Source: Nocardioides sp. TF02-7 (GTDB taxonomy: Bacteria; Actinomycetota; Actinomycetes; Propionibacteriales; Nocardioidaceae). Taken from it: 64,000 bases of DNA. The stretch covers positions 1,550,001 through 1,614,000 of the forward strand of contig NZ_CP092535.1 in the NCBI RefSeq assembly GCF_022437945.1, in the 5' to 3' direction. The position numbers and the translations under genes were made by a program. Shown here in pieces: positions 36,836 to 46,043 of this stretch (positions are counted from its first letter, which is position 1; each line of letters opens with the position of its first letter). The notes below the pieces were generated by a model, which was given only the letters and a program-made list of their open reading frames with translations, made no database searches and was not told the DNA's origin.

Positions 36836-37549
36836 GCAGCGGGCTGGCCTCGGCGGCGGCCGCGTAGGCCTCGGCGGCGTAGAGCAGCCAGGAGTGGACG
36901 CCGGCGGGGCCGCCGCTGGCGTAGCCGCGGAGGTTGGACTCGTACTGCGGCCGCAGCGCGAGGTGGGCGGCTTCCGGGACGACGAGCGACTTCTCGTCGA
37001 CGCCCTTCGCGGCCAGGAGCAGCCGCTCGACGGCGCGGGCGACCAGTCCGTTGTGCGACGCGAACGGCGCGTTGACGGCGAGCTCGGCGTGCACGACGGC
37101 GGCGACCGCGAGCGCCGGCGCCTCCGTGGTGGCGGTGGCCAGGCCGGCGACGGTGCGCAGCAGGTCGGCCGAGCCGGCGTCGCGGGGGGCGGCCCAGCCG
37201 GTCGGGCGGCAGCGAGCCGGCGGCGGCGACCGCGTGCAGCCGGGCGAGTGCCTGCAGCGGCGCACGGCGCAGCACCGGCACCAGGCCGAGCAGCTCCGTC
37301 GACACCCGTACGGCGTCCGCGGCGACCTCGTCGCCCGCCCCCCGCGCGGACCTGGTCCAGGGTCGACCCCGACCCTTCGAGCACGGCGCTCGCGTGGGCG
37401 CCGCGGAGCAGCGACTCCGCCGTCGTCTCCGGCGTCGTGCGCCGCAGGCTGCGGTCGCGCAGCACCACGTCGATGCCGTCGCGGGCGCCGGCGAAGCCGG
37501 ACGGGACCCCTTCGAGCGACACCAACCAGGCCAACGGGTCCGCGCTCAC
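36828..37549 (-). CDS. Degenerate Fic-like protein (Rv3662c-type, two frameshifts)
   Basis: About 240 aa after repair near 37340 and 37193. The N-terminal part reads GIDVVLRDRSLRRTTPETTAESLLRGAHASAVLEG and resembles the start of Fic-domain proteins. AVVHAELAVNAPFASHNGLVAR sits where the Fic motif HPFxxGNGRxxR should be, but the leading His and the second Gly of GNGR are absent. The C-terminal half is helical. The position beside the HAD gene matches Rv3662c. AMP-transferase activity is unlikely with this motif. Confidence 0.6.
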
Positions 37550-37585
37550 CGCCCAGAGGCTACCGAGGGACTACCGTGAGCCCCG

Positions 37586-38544
37586 ATGGCACCCAACGAC
37601 TCCCCCGCGACCCCCGAGCCGCGCCCGGCCCTCTCCTTCGGCGGCGTGGTCGACTCCTACGAGCGCGGCCGCCCGGGCTACCCGGTCGACGCGGTGCGCT
37701 GGCTGACCGGCGACGAGCCGCTGACGGTCCTCGAGCTGGGTGCCGGCACCGGCAAGCTGACCCGCGAGCTGGTCGCCCTCGGCCACGACGTCCACGCGAC
37801 TGACCCCGACGCGGCGATGCTCGACGTGCTCGCCCGCAACTACGCCGTCACCCGGATCTCGCAGACCACCGCCGAGGAGATCCCCGCCCCCCGACAGCTC
37901 GTTCGACATCGTGATCGCCGCCCAGTGCTACCACTGGTTCGACCACGACCGGGCGCTCCCCGAGATCGCCCGGGTGCTCAAGCGGGGCGGGTCGCTCAGC
38001 CTGGTCTGGAACACCCGCGACGAGCGGATCCCGTGGGTCAAGCGGCTGGGCCGCCTCATCGGCAACCAGGACCAGGGCGCCGGTCCCGGCGAGGCGCTGG
38101 AGTCGTCGCCGTACTTCGGGCCGGTCGAGCAGGAGACCTTCAAGCACTGGCAGACGGTCAACCGGGAGTCCATCCAGGACCTGGTGCTCTCCCGCTCCAA
38201 CGTCGCGGTGCTGCCGGCGGAGGCGCGGGAGGCCAAGCTCCGCGAGGTGCTCGCGTTCTACGACGACTTCGGCCGCGGCATGGACGGCATGCAGCTGCCC
38301 TACGTGACCCAGTGCTTCCGCGCCGTGGTCGGCATCAAGCCGCAGCCCCGCCCGGCCGCCCCGGCCGCCCCGGCCGCCGACACCGCCGGCAGCAGCTCTG
38401 CCGCAGCCGCCGGCACGGCGGCGGAGGGGGGGCGACGAGGGCGAGCCGACCCAGCCCGTCGTCCGCGAGGCGACCGACTCGTCGTCGGTCGTGGACCCCC
38501 CGACCGACGACGACTCCGGGATGCTGCTCATCGACTTCCGCTGA
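37586..38544 (+). CDS. Class I SAM-dependent methyltransferase (two frameshifts)
   Basis: About 319 aa after repair near 37893 and 38430, both in long C or G runs. SAM-binding motif I is VLELGAGTGKLTRELVALG, followed by VHATDPDAAMLDVLARN, then FDIVIAAQCYHWFDHDRAL and IARVLKRGGSLSLVWNTRD. This is the methyltransferase_11 (UbiE/trans-aconitate-like) type. The C terminus adds an Ala/Pro-rich linker (PAAPAAPAADTAGSSS) and an acidic tail ending MLLIDFR, which is unusual for the family. The substrate is unknown. Confidence 0.82.
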
Positions 38545-38565
38545 CCCGACCGGCACGATGACGCC

Positions 38566-39719
38566 ATGCGCAGCTGGCGGCGGGGCCACCTGGGGTCCGA
38601 GGCGGACCGCGCCGCGTTCCGCGCGCTCCACCAGGCTTCGCTGGCCTCGCCCGCACTCCGGGAGGGTCTCACCGCCGCGAGCGCGGAGCGGGCGATCAAG
38701 CACCTCCGCACGCTGCTCGGCACGCCGGCGCTGGCGCTGACCGACACCGCGACCACGCTGGCCTGGGACGGCACCGGCGGGCACCACCGCGACCAGGCCG
38801 GCGAGCTGGCGGTCGCGCTGGTCGACCCGGGCCGGTCCGACGCCGGCGCGCCACGCGGCTGGACCCGCACCGTGGAGCCGGGCCAGCTGCCGTGCACCGC
38901 GGCCGGCTGCCCCGTCCGCACCGGCGTCGTGAGCCCGCTGGTCGTCGACGACCGGGTGATCGGCACCGTGCAGGCGTTCGCCCCCCACCCCCCACCGCCG
39001 GCCTGATCCGGGCGACCGACGAGGTGGCGCAGTGGGTGTCGGGCCAGCTCGAGCTGGCCGAGCTCGACGCCAGCCGCAACCGCGCGATGGAGGCGGAGGT
39101 GCGGGCGCTGCGGGCGCAGATCAGCCCGCACTTCGTCTACAACTCCCTCGGCGCGATCGCGAGCTTCGTGCGCACCGACCCCGACCGGGCGCGCGAGCTG
39201 CTGCTGGAGTTCGCCGACTTCACCCGCTACTCCTTCCGCCGGCACGGCGACTTCACCACGCTTGCCGAGGAGCTGCGGTCGGTCGAGCGCTACCTGCTGC
39301 TCGAGCAGGCGCGGTTCGGCGACCGGCTGCAGGTGACGCTCAACATCGCACCGGAGGTGCTGCCGGTCGTCATCCCGTTCCTCAGCATCCAGCCGCTCGT
39401 GGAGAACGCCGTCCGCCACGGCCTGGAGCACGCGAGCAGCGTCGACGAGGCCGGCCACCTCCGGATCCTCGCCCACGACCGGGGCCACGAGTGCGTGGTC
39501 GAGGTGGAGGACGACGGTGCCGGCGAGGACCCGGAGAAGGTACGCCGGGCGCTCGCCGGCGACGCCTCCCTGGACTCGATCGGGCTGGGCAACGTGGACG
39601 CACGGCTGCGGGCGACGTTCGGCGACGACTACGGTCTCGTCGTGGAGACGGCGCGCGGGGCCGGGACCAAGGTGGTCGTCCGCGTGCCCAAGTTCGCACC
39701 GGGGGTGAGTGCGGGGTGA
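38566..39719 (+). CDS. LytS/YehU-type sensor histidine kinase (one frameshift)
   Basis: About 384 aa after repair near 38990 (C6 runs). The N-terminal 150 residues form a soluble GAF-like sensor (TLLGTPALALTDTATTLAWD, GVVSPLVVDDRVIGTVQAFA) without membrane segments. The His_kinase domain has LRAQISPHFVYNSLGAIASF with the phosphorylated His, PFLSIQPLVENAVRHGLEH (N box) and GIGLGNVDARL-type glycine loops. It shares a GTGA overlap with the LytTR regulator. LytS-type kinases often sense pyruvate or acetate-like metabolites, and the downstream symporter fits this. Confidence 0.88.
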
Positions 39720-40459
39720 CGGCAGGGGACACCGGAGGGCTGCGGGTGCTGGTCGTCGACGACGAGCAGCCGGCGCTCGACGAGCTCGGCTTCCTGCTCC
39801 GCGCCGACGACCGGGTCGGCGAGGTCATCACCTGCCGCTCCGCGACCGACGGCCTGCGCACGCTGCGGGAGACCGACGTCGACGCGGTGTTCCTCGACGT
39901 GCAGATGCCCGGGTTGAGCGGCCTGGAGCTCGCGGAGGTGCTCGGCCGGTTCAAGCAGCCGCCGCCGGTGGTGTTCGTGACCGCCCACGAACAGCACGCC
40001 GTCGACGCGTTCGACCTGCACGCGGTCGACTACGTGCTCAAGCCGGTGCGGGCCGAGCGGCTCGCCGAGGCGGTGCGCCGGGTCGTGTCCGGCAGCGACC
40101 GCCGCCCGGCGCCCGACGACGCCCAGATCCCGGTCGAGCGGGCCGGCGTGACCCGGTTCGTCGACCGCGGCGACATCACGCACGTGGAGGCGCAGGGCGA
40201 CTACGCCCGCCTCCACACCGACGGCGGCGAGTCCTACCTGGTGCGGATCCCGCTCTCGACGCTGGAGGAGGAGTGGCGCCCGGCCGGGTTCTGGCGGATC
40301 CACCGGTCCCTGCTGGTCGCGCTCGCCCACGTCGACGAGGTGCGCACCGACGGCGGACGGTGCACGGTCGTCGTACGCGGCGTCGAGCTCCCGGTCGCCC
40401 GGCGGCACACCCGCGAGCTCCGCGACGTGCTCGTACGCCGCGCGCGGGGGCTGGCGTGA
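39716..40459 (+). CDS. LytTR-family response regulator
   Basis: 247 aa, GTG start at 39716 inside the kinase stop. Receiver: LVVDDEQPALDELGFLL, AVFLDVQMPGLSGLELAEVL (phosphoacceptor), VFVTAHEQHAVDAFDLHAVD and YVLKPVRAERLAEAV. The LytTR DNA-binding domain follows: VERAGVTRFVDRGDITHVEA, SYLVRIPLSTLEEEW, FWRIHRSLLVALAHVDEV. It is intact. It probably activates the adjacent small-subunit/symporter genes, which overlap it by 4 bp. Confidence 0.93.
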   Translation: MTAGDTGGLRVLVVDDEQPALDELGFLLRADDRVGEVITCRSATDGLRTLRETDVDAVFLDVQMPGLSGLELAEVLGRFKQPPPVVFVTAHEQHAVDAFDLHAVDYVLKPVRAERLAEAVRRVVSGSDRRPAPDDAQIPVERAGVTRFVDRGDITHVEAQGDYARLHTDGGESYLVRIPLSTLEEEWRPAGFWRIHRSLLVALAHVDEVRTDGGRCTVVVRGVELPVARRHTRELRDVLVRRARGLA

Positions 40460-40833
40460 GCGAGGACCGGCCGCAGCGGGTGCGGGTCACCGGCCCGCCC
40501 CGGCAGTCGTCGGCCCGCCCGCGCAGCCGGCTCGGCGACGTCCACGAGCAGACCCCGCTGGGCGGGGTCTACCTGCGCTCGCTGCTCCGCGAGCAGCTCG
40601 TCCTCGCGGTCGGCATCCTGGTCGTCGTCGCGGTCACGATCGGCGCGCTGCCCCTGGTGTTCCACCTCTGGCCCGAGCTCGCCGACATCGACATGGCCGG
40701 GCTGCCGCTGGCATGGGTGCTGCTCGGCGGGCTGGTCTACCCGTTCCTGCTGCTCCTCGGCTGGCGCTACGTGCGCCAGGTCGAGCGCAACGAACGCGAC
40801 TTCGCCGACCTCGTCGAGGGCGCGGAGCCGTGA
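40456..40833 (+). CDS. Small membrane partner of a solute:sodium symporter
   Basis: 125 aa, GTG at 40456 overlapping the upstream stop. About 45 basic residues (PPRQSSARPRSRLGD) precede two membrane helices (LVLAVGILVVVAVTIGALPL and GLPLAWVLLGGLVYPFLLLL), then RYVRQVERNERDFADLVEG. The layout equals the DUF485/DUF4212 small proteins that accompany symporters, and it overlaps the symporter start. The long basic N terminus is unusual for that class. Confidence 0.75.
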   Translation: MSEDRPQRVRVTGPPRQSSARPRSRLGDVHEQTPLGGVYLRSLLREQLVLAVGILVVVAVTIGALPLVFHLWPELADIDMAGLPLAWVLLGGLVYPFLLLLGWRYVRQVERNERDFADLVEGAEP

Positions 40834-42351
40834 GCGGAGACGCCGTACCCGGTCTGCTCGCGGTGCTCGCCGTCACCGTCGCGACCGTGGCGATCGGCAC
40901 GTGGGGGCTGCGGTTCTCGCGGACGACGAGCGACTTCTTCGTGGCCTCGCGGACCGTCCACCCCCGCCTCAACGCCTCCGCGATCGGGGGCGAGTACCTC
41001 TCCGCGGCGTCGTTCCTCGGCATCGCCGGGCTGCTGCTGGTCGGCGGCGCCGAGATGCTCTGGTACCCGGTCGGCTGGACCGCCGGCTACCTGGTGCTGC
41101 TCGTGCTGGTCGCCGCTCCGCTGCGCCGCTCGGGTGCCTACACGCTGCCCGACTTCGCCGAGGCGCGGCTCGGGTCGCGGGTGGTGCGCGCGGCGTCGTC
41201 GCTGCTCGTGGTGGGCGTCGGGTGGCTCTACCTCGTGCCGCAGTTCCGCGGCGCCGGGCTCACGCTCAGGTCGGCGATCGGCCTGCCGGAGTGGGTGGGG
41301 CCGGTGATCGTCGGGCTGGTGGTGCTGGTGAACGTGATGTCCGGCGGGATGCGGTCGATCACCTTCGTCCAGGCGTTCCAGTACTGGCTCAAGCTCACCG
41401 CGCTGCTGGTGCCGGCGATGGTGCTGCTCGTCGTCTGGTGGGGCGACGGCCGGCCGGCGGGCGACGGCGGCGGCGCCGCCTGGTCGGTGCCGGTCGCCGA
41501 CGGCGGCGGCATCGGCCTCTACACGACGTACTCCCTCATCGTCGCGCTGTTCCTCGGCACCATGGGGCTGCCACACGTGGTCGTGCGGTTCTACACCAAC
41601 CCCGACGGCCGGGGCGCGCGACGCACGACGCTGGCGGTGCTCGCACTGCTGGGGCTGTTCTACCTCTGGCCGCCGGTGTACGCCGCCCTCGGCCGCGTGT
41701 ACGGCGACCGGCTGGTCGCGCGCGGCGACGCCGACGTCCTCGTGCTTGAGCTGCCGCGGCTGGTGGTCGACGGCATCGGCGGCGAGCTGCTGACGGCCCT
41801 GGTGACCGCGGGTGCGTTCGCGGCGTTCCTCTCCACGGCGTCGGGGCTGGCGATCGCGGTGTCGGGCGTCATCACCCAGGACGTGACCAGCCGGCTCGTG
41901 GGCGAGCGCGGGCCGCGCGGCACGGTGGCGACCGCGTTCCGGCTGGCCGCGGTCGTGGCGGTGGTCGTGCCGGTCGTCGTCGCGCTCACCGTGGAGGACG
42001 TCGGGGGTCGCGCAGTCGGTGGGGCTCGCGTTCGCCGTGGCGGCGTCGACGTTCTGCCCGCTGCTGGTGCTCGGCATCTGGTGGCGCGGGCTGACCGACG
42101 CCGGCGCCCTCGTCGGCCTCGCCGTCGGCGGCCTCGGCGCCGGCAGCGCCGCGGTGCTCCACCTCGTCGGGGTGCGGCTCGAGGGCTGGCCCGGCGCCCT
42201 GCTCGAGCACCCGGCCGCCTGGAGCGTCCCGCTCGCCTTCGCCGTGATGGTGCTCGTCTCGCTCGCCACCCCGGGCCGCGTGCCGCTGCACGCGCGGCGG
42301 TTCCTCGTCCGGCTGCACACGCCGGAGGTGCTGGAGCCTGAGGGGGTGTAA
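40830..42351 (+). CDS. Sodium:solute symporter (SSS family, one frameshift)
   Basis: About 506 aa after repair near 42005. There are around thirteen hydrophobic segments. Characteristic stretches: TSDFFVASRTVHPRLNASA, GGEYLSAASFLGIAGLLL, YTLPDFAEARLGSRVVRAAS, FLGTMGLPHVVVRFYTNPD and FAAFLSTASGLAIAVSGVI. This is the acetate/pyruvate-type branch (ActP/MctC). Control by the upstream LytS/LytTR pair is likely. A second symporter of the same family lies at 56589-58310. Confidence 0.88.
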
Positions 42352-42425
42352 CTCAGTGTTCGGACCGCTACCCGGGCGCTGGGACACGTCACAACACGGC
42401 GGTAGCAGCTCGAACACTGAGTTAC
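42348..42425. terminator. Bidirectional terminator with 15-bp arms
   Basis: GTAACTCAGTGTTCG (42348-42362) and its exact complement (42411-42425) enclose 48 bases that contain further partial pairing. The left arm includes the symporter stop codon, and the right arm ends 1 bp before the stop of the convergent PLP gene. It would serve both transcripts. Confidence 0.75.
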
Positions 42426-42426
42426 A

Positions 42427-43875
42427 TCACCGCGCCGGCCGCGACAGCCGGTCGAGGAACGCCACCATCACCGCCTCCCGCAGCGCGGGGGCGGCGAGGT
42501 CGAGCAGCGCGTTGACCTCGGCCCGGCGCGCCGGCAGCGCGAAGCCGCCACCGCCGCCGCTCGCCAGCCCGGCCGCCGCGAGCAGGCCGTCGAAGTCGGC
42601 GTCGGTGAGGCCGGCCGGGTCGAGTGCGGCGATCAGTGCCGCGACGCCCGGGTCGACCTCGACCGGTCCGCGGGCGACGGCGGCCGCGACCGAGTCCGCG
42701 AGCGCCGCACGCAGCTCGGGCACGTGGTCGGCGGTCGCCGCGCTCACCGACAGGTGGACGCTCGCCTTCCGCCCGCGGTGCGACAGCTGCGGCTGCACGT
42801 GCCACCCGCGCTCCTGCATCTCGTCGACGACCGTGAACGGGTCGCACGTGTCGTCGGTGGTGAAGGCCACCAGGGTGGAGTCGGGCGGGGCGACCAGCCG
42901 CAGCGCCGGTGCCTCCTCGACCGCGGCGACCACGGCGTCGGTCGCCTCGAGCGCCTTGCGGGTCAGCTCGAGGTAGCCGTCGTCGCCGAGCGCCTGCACC
43001 ACCGCCCAGGCGCCCGCGACCGGTCCGCCCGACCGCGTCGACTGCATCGTCGGGTTCAGCATCGTGTAGCCGGGCCAGTCCGCCCACGCGAACAGCTGCG
43101 GCCGGCGAAGCGACGCGTCGCGGTGCAGCAGCAGCGACGCGCCCTTGGGGGCGTAGCCGTACTTGTGCAGGTCGACCGACACCGACGTGACGCCCTCGAC
43201 CGCGAACGTCCACGGCTGCACCGGCCGGCCCAGCCGGGCGGCGTACGGCAGCACCCAGCCGCCGATGCAGGCGTCGACGTGGCACCGGATCCCGCGGTCG
43301 CGCGCCAGCGCCGCGAGCGCCGGGACCGGGTCGACGACGCCGTGGGCGTACGACGGCGCGCTCGCCACGACCAGCACCGTGGTGTCGTCGACCGCCTCCG
43401 CGGTGGCCGCCGGGTCGGCGCGGTGGTCGGCGCCGGTCGGGACCACCCGGGCCTCGACGCCGAAGTAGTGCGCGGCCTTGTGGAACGCGGCGTGCGCCGT
43501 GTCCGGCAGCACCATCGACGGCCGGTGGACGCCGGGCGCCCCGTCGCGCGCGGCCTGCACCGCCAGCAGCACCGACTCGGTGCCGCCGGAGGTGACCGTG
43601 CCGACCGCATCCTCGGGCGCCTCGAGCAGCCGCGCCGCGAACCCCACCAGCTCGTTCTCCATCTGCAGCAGGCTGGGGAACGCCGTCGGGTCGAGACCGT
43701 TGGTCGACGCGAACGCCGCAACCGCCTCCCGCGCGACCCGGTCGACCTCCGGCAGGCCGGAGTCGAACACGTAGGCCAGCGTGCGGCCGGTGTGGACGGG
43801 CAGGTCGTCGGCGCGCAGGTCCGCGAGCCGGGCGAGCGGGCTGGTCGGGCTCTGCGGGCTGGTCGGGCTGGTCAT
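42427..43875 (-). CDS. PLP-dependent decarboxylase/lyase (group II, S1P-lyase-like)
   Basis: 482 aa, ATG at 43875 overlapping the MFS stop (ATGA). Fold-type I signs: GTVTSGGTESVLLAVQAARD, VLPDTAHAAFHKAAHYFGVE, IRCHVDACIGGWVLPYAARL and the Schiff-base Lys in VSVDLHKYGYAPKGASLL. The overall pattern (GGTES, HKY-GxxPKG) is that of sphingosine-1-phosphate lyase-like and glutamate/tyrosine decarboxylase-like enzymes. The substrate is not clear; the co-transcribed transporter may carry it. It is intact. Confidence 0.87.
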   Translation of the reverse strand: MTSPTSPQSPTSPLARLADLRADDLPVHTGRTLAYVFDSGLPEVDRVAREAVAAFASTNGLDPTAFPSLLQMENELVGFAARLLEAPEDAVGTVTSGGTESVLLAVQAARDGAPGVHRPSMVLPDTAHAAFHKAAHYFGVEARVVPTGADHRADPAATAEAVDDTTVLVVASAPSYAHGVVDPVPALAALARDRGIRCHVDACIGGWVLPYAARLGRPVQPWTFAVEGVTSVSVDLHKYGYAPKGASLLLHRDASLRRPQLFAWADWPGYTMLNPTMQSTRSGGPVAGAWAVVQALGDDGYLELTRKALEATDAVVAAVEEAPALRLVAPPDSTLVAFTTDDTCDPFTVVDEMQERGWHVQPQLSHRGRKASVHLSVSAATADHVPELRAALADSVAAAVARGPVEVDPGVAALIAALDPAGLTDADFDGLLAAAGLASGGGGGFALPARRAEVNALLDLAAPALREAVMVAFLDRLSRPAR

Positions 43876-45204
43876 CGGACTCCTTCCGGCAGGTCGACGT
43901 CCGCGGCCTCGAGCCGGTAGCGGGCCAGCCACCACAGGCTGCCGAGCACCAGCAGCATCGGGAGCAGCGAGAACCCGAGCGTGATCGCGGTGAGCGCCGA
44001 CTCGGGCTGCGCCACGTCGTCGGTCGTGCTGGAACGGTAGCCGCCGACCGCCAGCACGAGTGCGAACAGGCCCGGCCCGAGCGCCAGGCCGAGCGTCTCG
44101 CCGGCCGTCCACACGCCGGTGTAGACGCCGACCCGGTTGCTGCCCGTACGCCGCGCGTCGACGGCCGCGGCGTCCGGCAGCATCGCCATCGGGAACACCT
44201 GGCAGCCCGCGTAGCCCACCCCCCACCAGCCCGGTGGCCGCGAACACCACCGCCGGCGGCGCCGACTGCGCGGTCGCCGCCAGTCCCGCCCCGGCTGCGA
44301 GCACGAGGGAGGAGAGCAGGTAGCCGCGGCGCTTGCCGATCCGGGCGCCGAGCGCCGACCACAGCGGCGTGAGCACCAGCGCCGGTCCCACGAAGCACAC
44401 GAACAGGATCGTCGCCGCGCCGTCGCGGTCGAGCACGTCGCCGGCGAGGTAGTCGACCCCCGCGAGCATGCACCCGGTCGCCAGCGCCTGCACCACGAAC
44501 GTCGTCAGCAGCAGCCGGAAGTCCCGCGCTCCAGCGACGATCGCGAGCTGGTCGCGCAGCGTCCCGGCCCCCGGCTGCACCGTGCCGACCGGCGCGCGGC
44601 GGGTGCCGACGTACGCACCGACGACGCCGACCGCGATCACGGCCGCCATCGCGAGCCCCATCAGCCGGTAGCCGTCGCGCCCGCCCACCGCGTCCCGGAT
44701 CGCCGGGGCGCTGGCGCCGGCGAGCATGATCGTCAACGCCAGGATCGCGACCCGCCAGGTCATCAGCCGGGTGCGCTCGTCGTAGGACCGCGTCACCTCC
44801 GCCGGCATCGCGACGTAGGGCACCTGGAAGAACGCGTACGCCGTCGCCGCGAGCAGGAAGAACACCAGCACCCACGCCGCCTCCCCCGCCTGCGGCAGGT
44901 CCGGTGCGGCGAAGATCAACGCGAAGCAGGCGGCCAGCGGCAACCCGGCGCGCAGCAGCCACGGCCGTCGAGGCCCGCGCGGGTCGGCCGTGCGGTCGCT
45001 GATCCGTCCCGCGACCGGGTTGAGCAGCACGTCCCACGCCTTCGGCGCGAACACGATCACGCCCGCCAACGCCGCCGCGATCCCCAACGTGTCGGTCAGG
45101 TAGGGCAGCAGCATCAGCCCCGGCACCGTGCCGAACGCCCCCGTCGCGACCGACCCCGACCCGTAGCCGATCCGCACGCTCCGCGGCAGGTCGGGGCTCG
45201 GCAT
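43872..45204 (-). CDS. MFS transporter of the GPH (sugar:cation symporter) type (one frameshift)
   Basis: About 443 aa after repair near 44224 (C6 run). Twelve hydrophobic segments begin at IGYGSGSVATGAFGTVPGLM. Motifs: YLTDTLGIAAALAGVIVFAP, KAWDVLLNPVAGRISDRTA, VPYVAMPAEVTRSYDERTRL, LGARIGKRRGYLLSSLVLA and GYAGCQVFPMAMLPDAAAVD. This is the MelB/GPH pattern. It is translationally coupled to the PLP enzyme, so uptake of that enzyme's substrate or export of its product is the simplest idea. The first residues, MPSPDLPRSVR, fit the family start. Confidence 0.85.
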
Positions 45205-45289
45205 GGTCGGAGGCTAGGGCATCGGGTGGGTGGGGAGGGGGTGGTTCGGGGGTGTGGTTCGGGGCGGTCCGGGGGGTCGAGCCTCAGGT

Positions 45290-45389
45290 GGCGCAGGTTC
45301 ATCAAGGTATGTCGACGAACCCGCGCCTCCCACGGCGTACCCACCATGGGAAGCGACAACTCACCGACATACCTTGATGAATCTGCGCC
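45290..45389. repeat. 100-bp palindromic element, copy 1
   Basis: Near-perfect 25-bp terminal inverted repeats (GGCGCAGGTTCATCAAGGTA... and ...TACCTTGATGAATCTGCGCC) enclose a second, smaller inverted repeat CCCACGG/CCATGGG. It differs from copy 2 (45858-45957) at only two positions. It lies between the MFS start and the end of the small hypothetical gene. No coding function is evident. Confidence 0.9.
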
Positions 45390-45401
45390 ACGAGGGGCTG
45401 C

Positions 45402-45794
45402 TCATACGGCCGGTGGGGCCGGGAGGCCGACCTTCCCAGCCAGCCGGCCATAGATCCGCCGGATGGCATCGCGTGCGACCTCCCGCACCCGGTGCGGACC
45501 ACCGAGCAGCTGCTGGGCTGGCAGGTAGAGGTCGAGGCTGGCGCCGTACCGCACCCGTACCGCAGCCCGGTCCTCCACCCACAGGTACATCTCGACGTCG
45601 TCGTCGTAGATGACCGCCTCGTGCTCGATCATCCACGCCCGCCAGGCAGGCTCGCGGAACAGCTCCTGCCACGCAGCGTGTACCTGGTCCTGGACGCCGG
45701 GCGGTGTGCCGGCCGACAGCCACCCGATCGAGACGCGGCTGCCGATCCATGCGTCGTCGGGCAGGTCGGCGGACGGTGGCATGACCTGCGGCAC
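45402..45794 (-). CDS. Hypothetical protein between palindromic repeats
   Basis: 130 aa, GTG at 45794 preceded by AGGAG at good spacing. The sequence has DDAWIGSRVSIGWLSAGTPP, WQELFREPAWRAWMIEHEAV, IYDDDVEMYLWVEDRAAVRV, DLYLPAQQLLGG and VREVARDAIRRIYGRLAGKV. It looks like a soluble alpha/beta protein without membrane segments. I do not recognise a family. Direct copies of the 100-bp element lie 12 bp after its stop and 63 bp before its start. Confidence 0.7.
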   Translation of the reverse strand: MPQVMPPSADLPDDAWIGSRVSIGWLSAGTPPGVQDQVHAAWQELFREPAWRAWMIEHEAVIYDDDVEMYLWVEDRAAVRVRYGASLDLYLPAQQLLGGPHRVREVARDAIRRIYGRLAGKVGLPAPPAV

Positions 45795-45857
45795 GGCGAC
45801 TCCTGGGAAGCACAGATGGCTCGGGCGGGCTGGTGCGCGAGCAACGCTGCCTCAGGT

Positions 45858-45957
45858 GGCGCAGATTCATCAAGGTATGTCGACGAACCCGCGCCTCCCA
45901 CGGCGTACCCACCGTGGGAAGCGACAACTCACCGACATACCTTGATGAATCTGCGCC
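45858..45957. repeat. 100-bp palindromic element, copy 2
   Basis: Same orientation and 98 of 100 positions identical to copy 1. Here the 25-bp terminal arms (GGCGCAGATTCATCAAGGTA..., 45858-45882 and 45933-45957) are perfectly complementary, and the inner CCCACGG/CCGTGGG pair is exact. The 9 bp before both copies (GCCTCAGGT) are also shared, so the duplicated unit is slightly longer than the palindrome. Confidence 0.92.
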
Positions 45958-46043
45958 GCCTGCGACCGAGCCCCGCCCGCGCCGACCCCGAGCCCATCAC
46001 CCCGCGCCCATCACCCCGAGCCCATCGCCCAGCACATCCCCCC

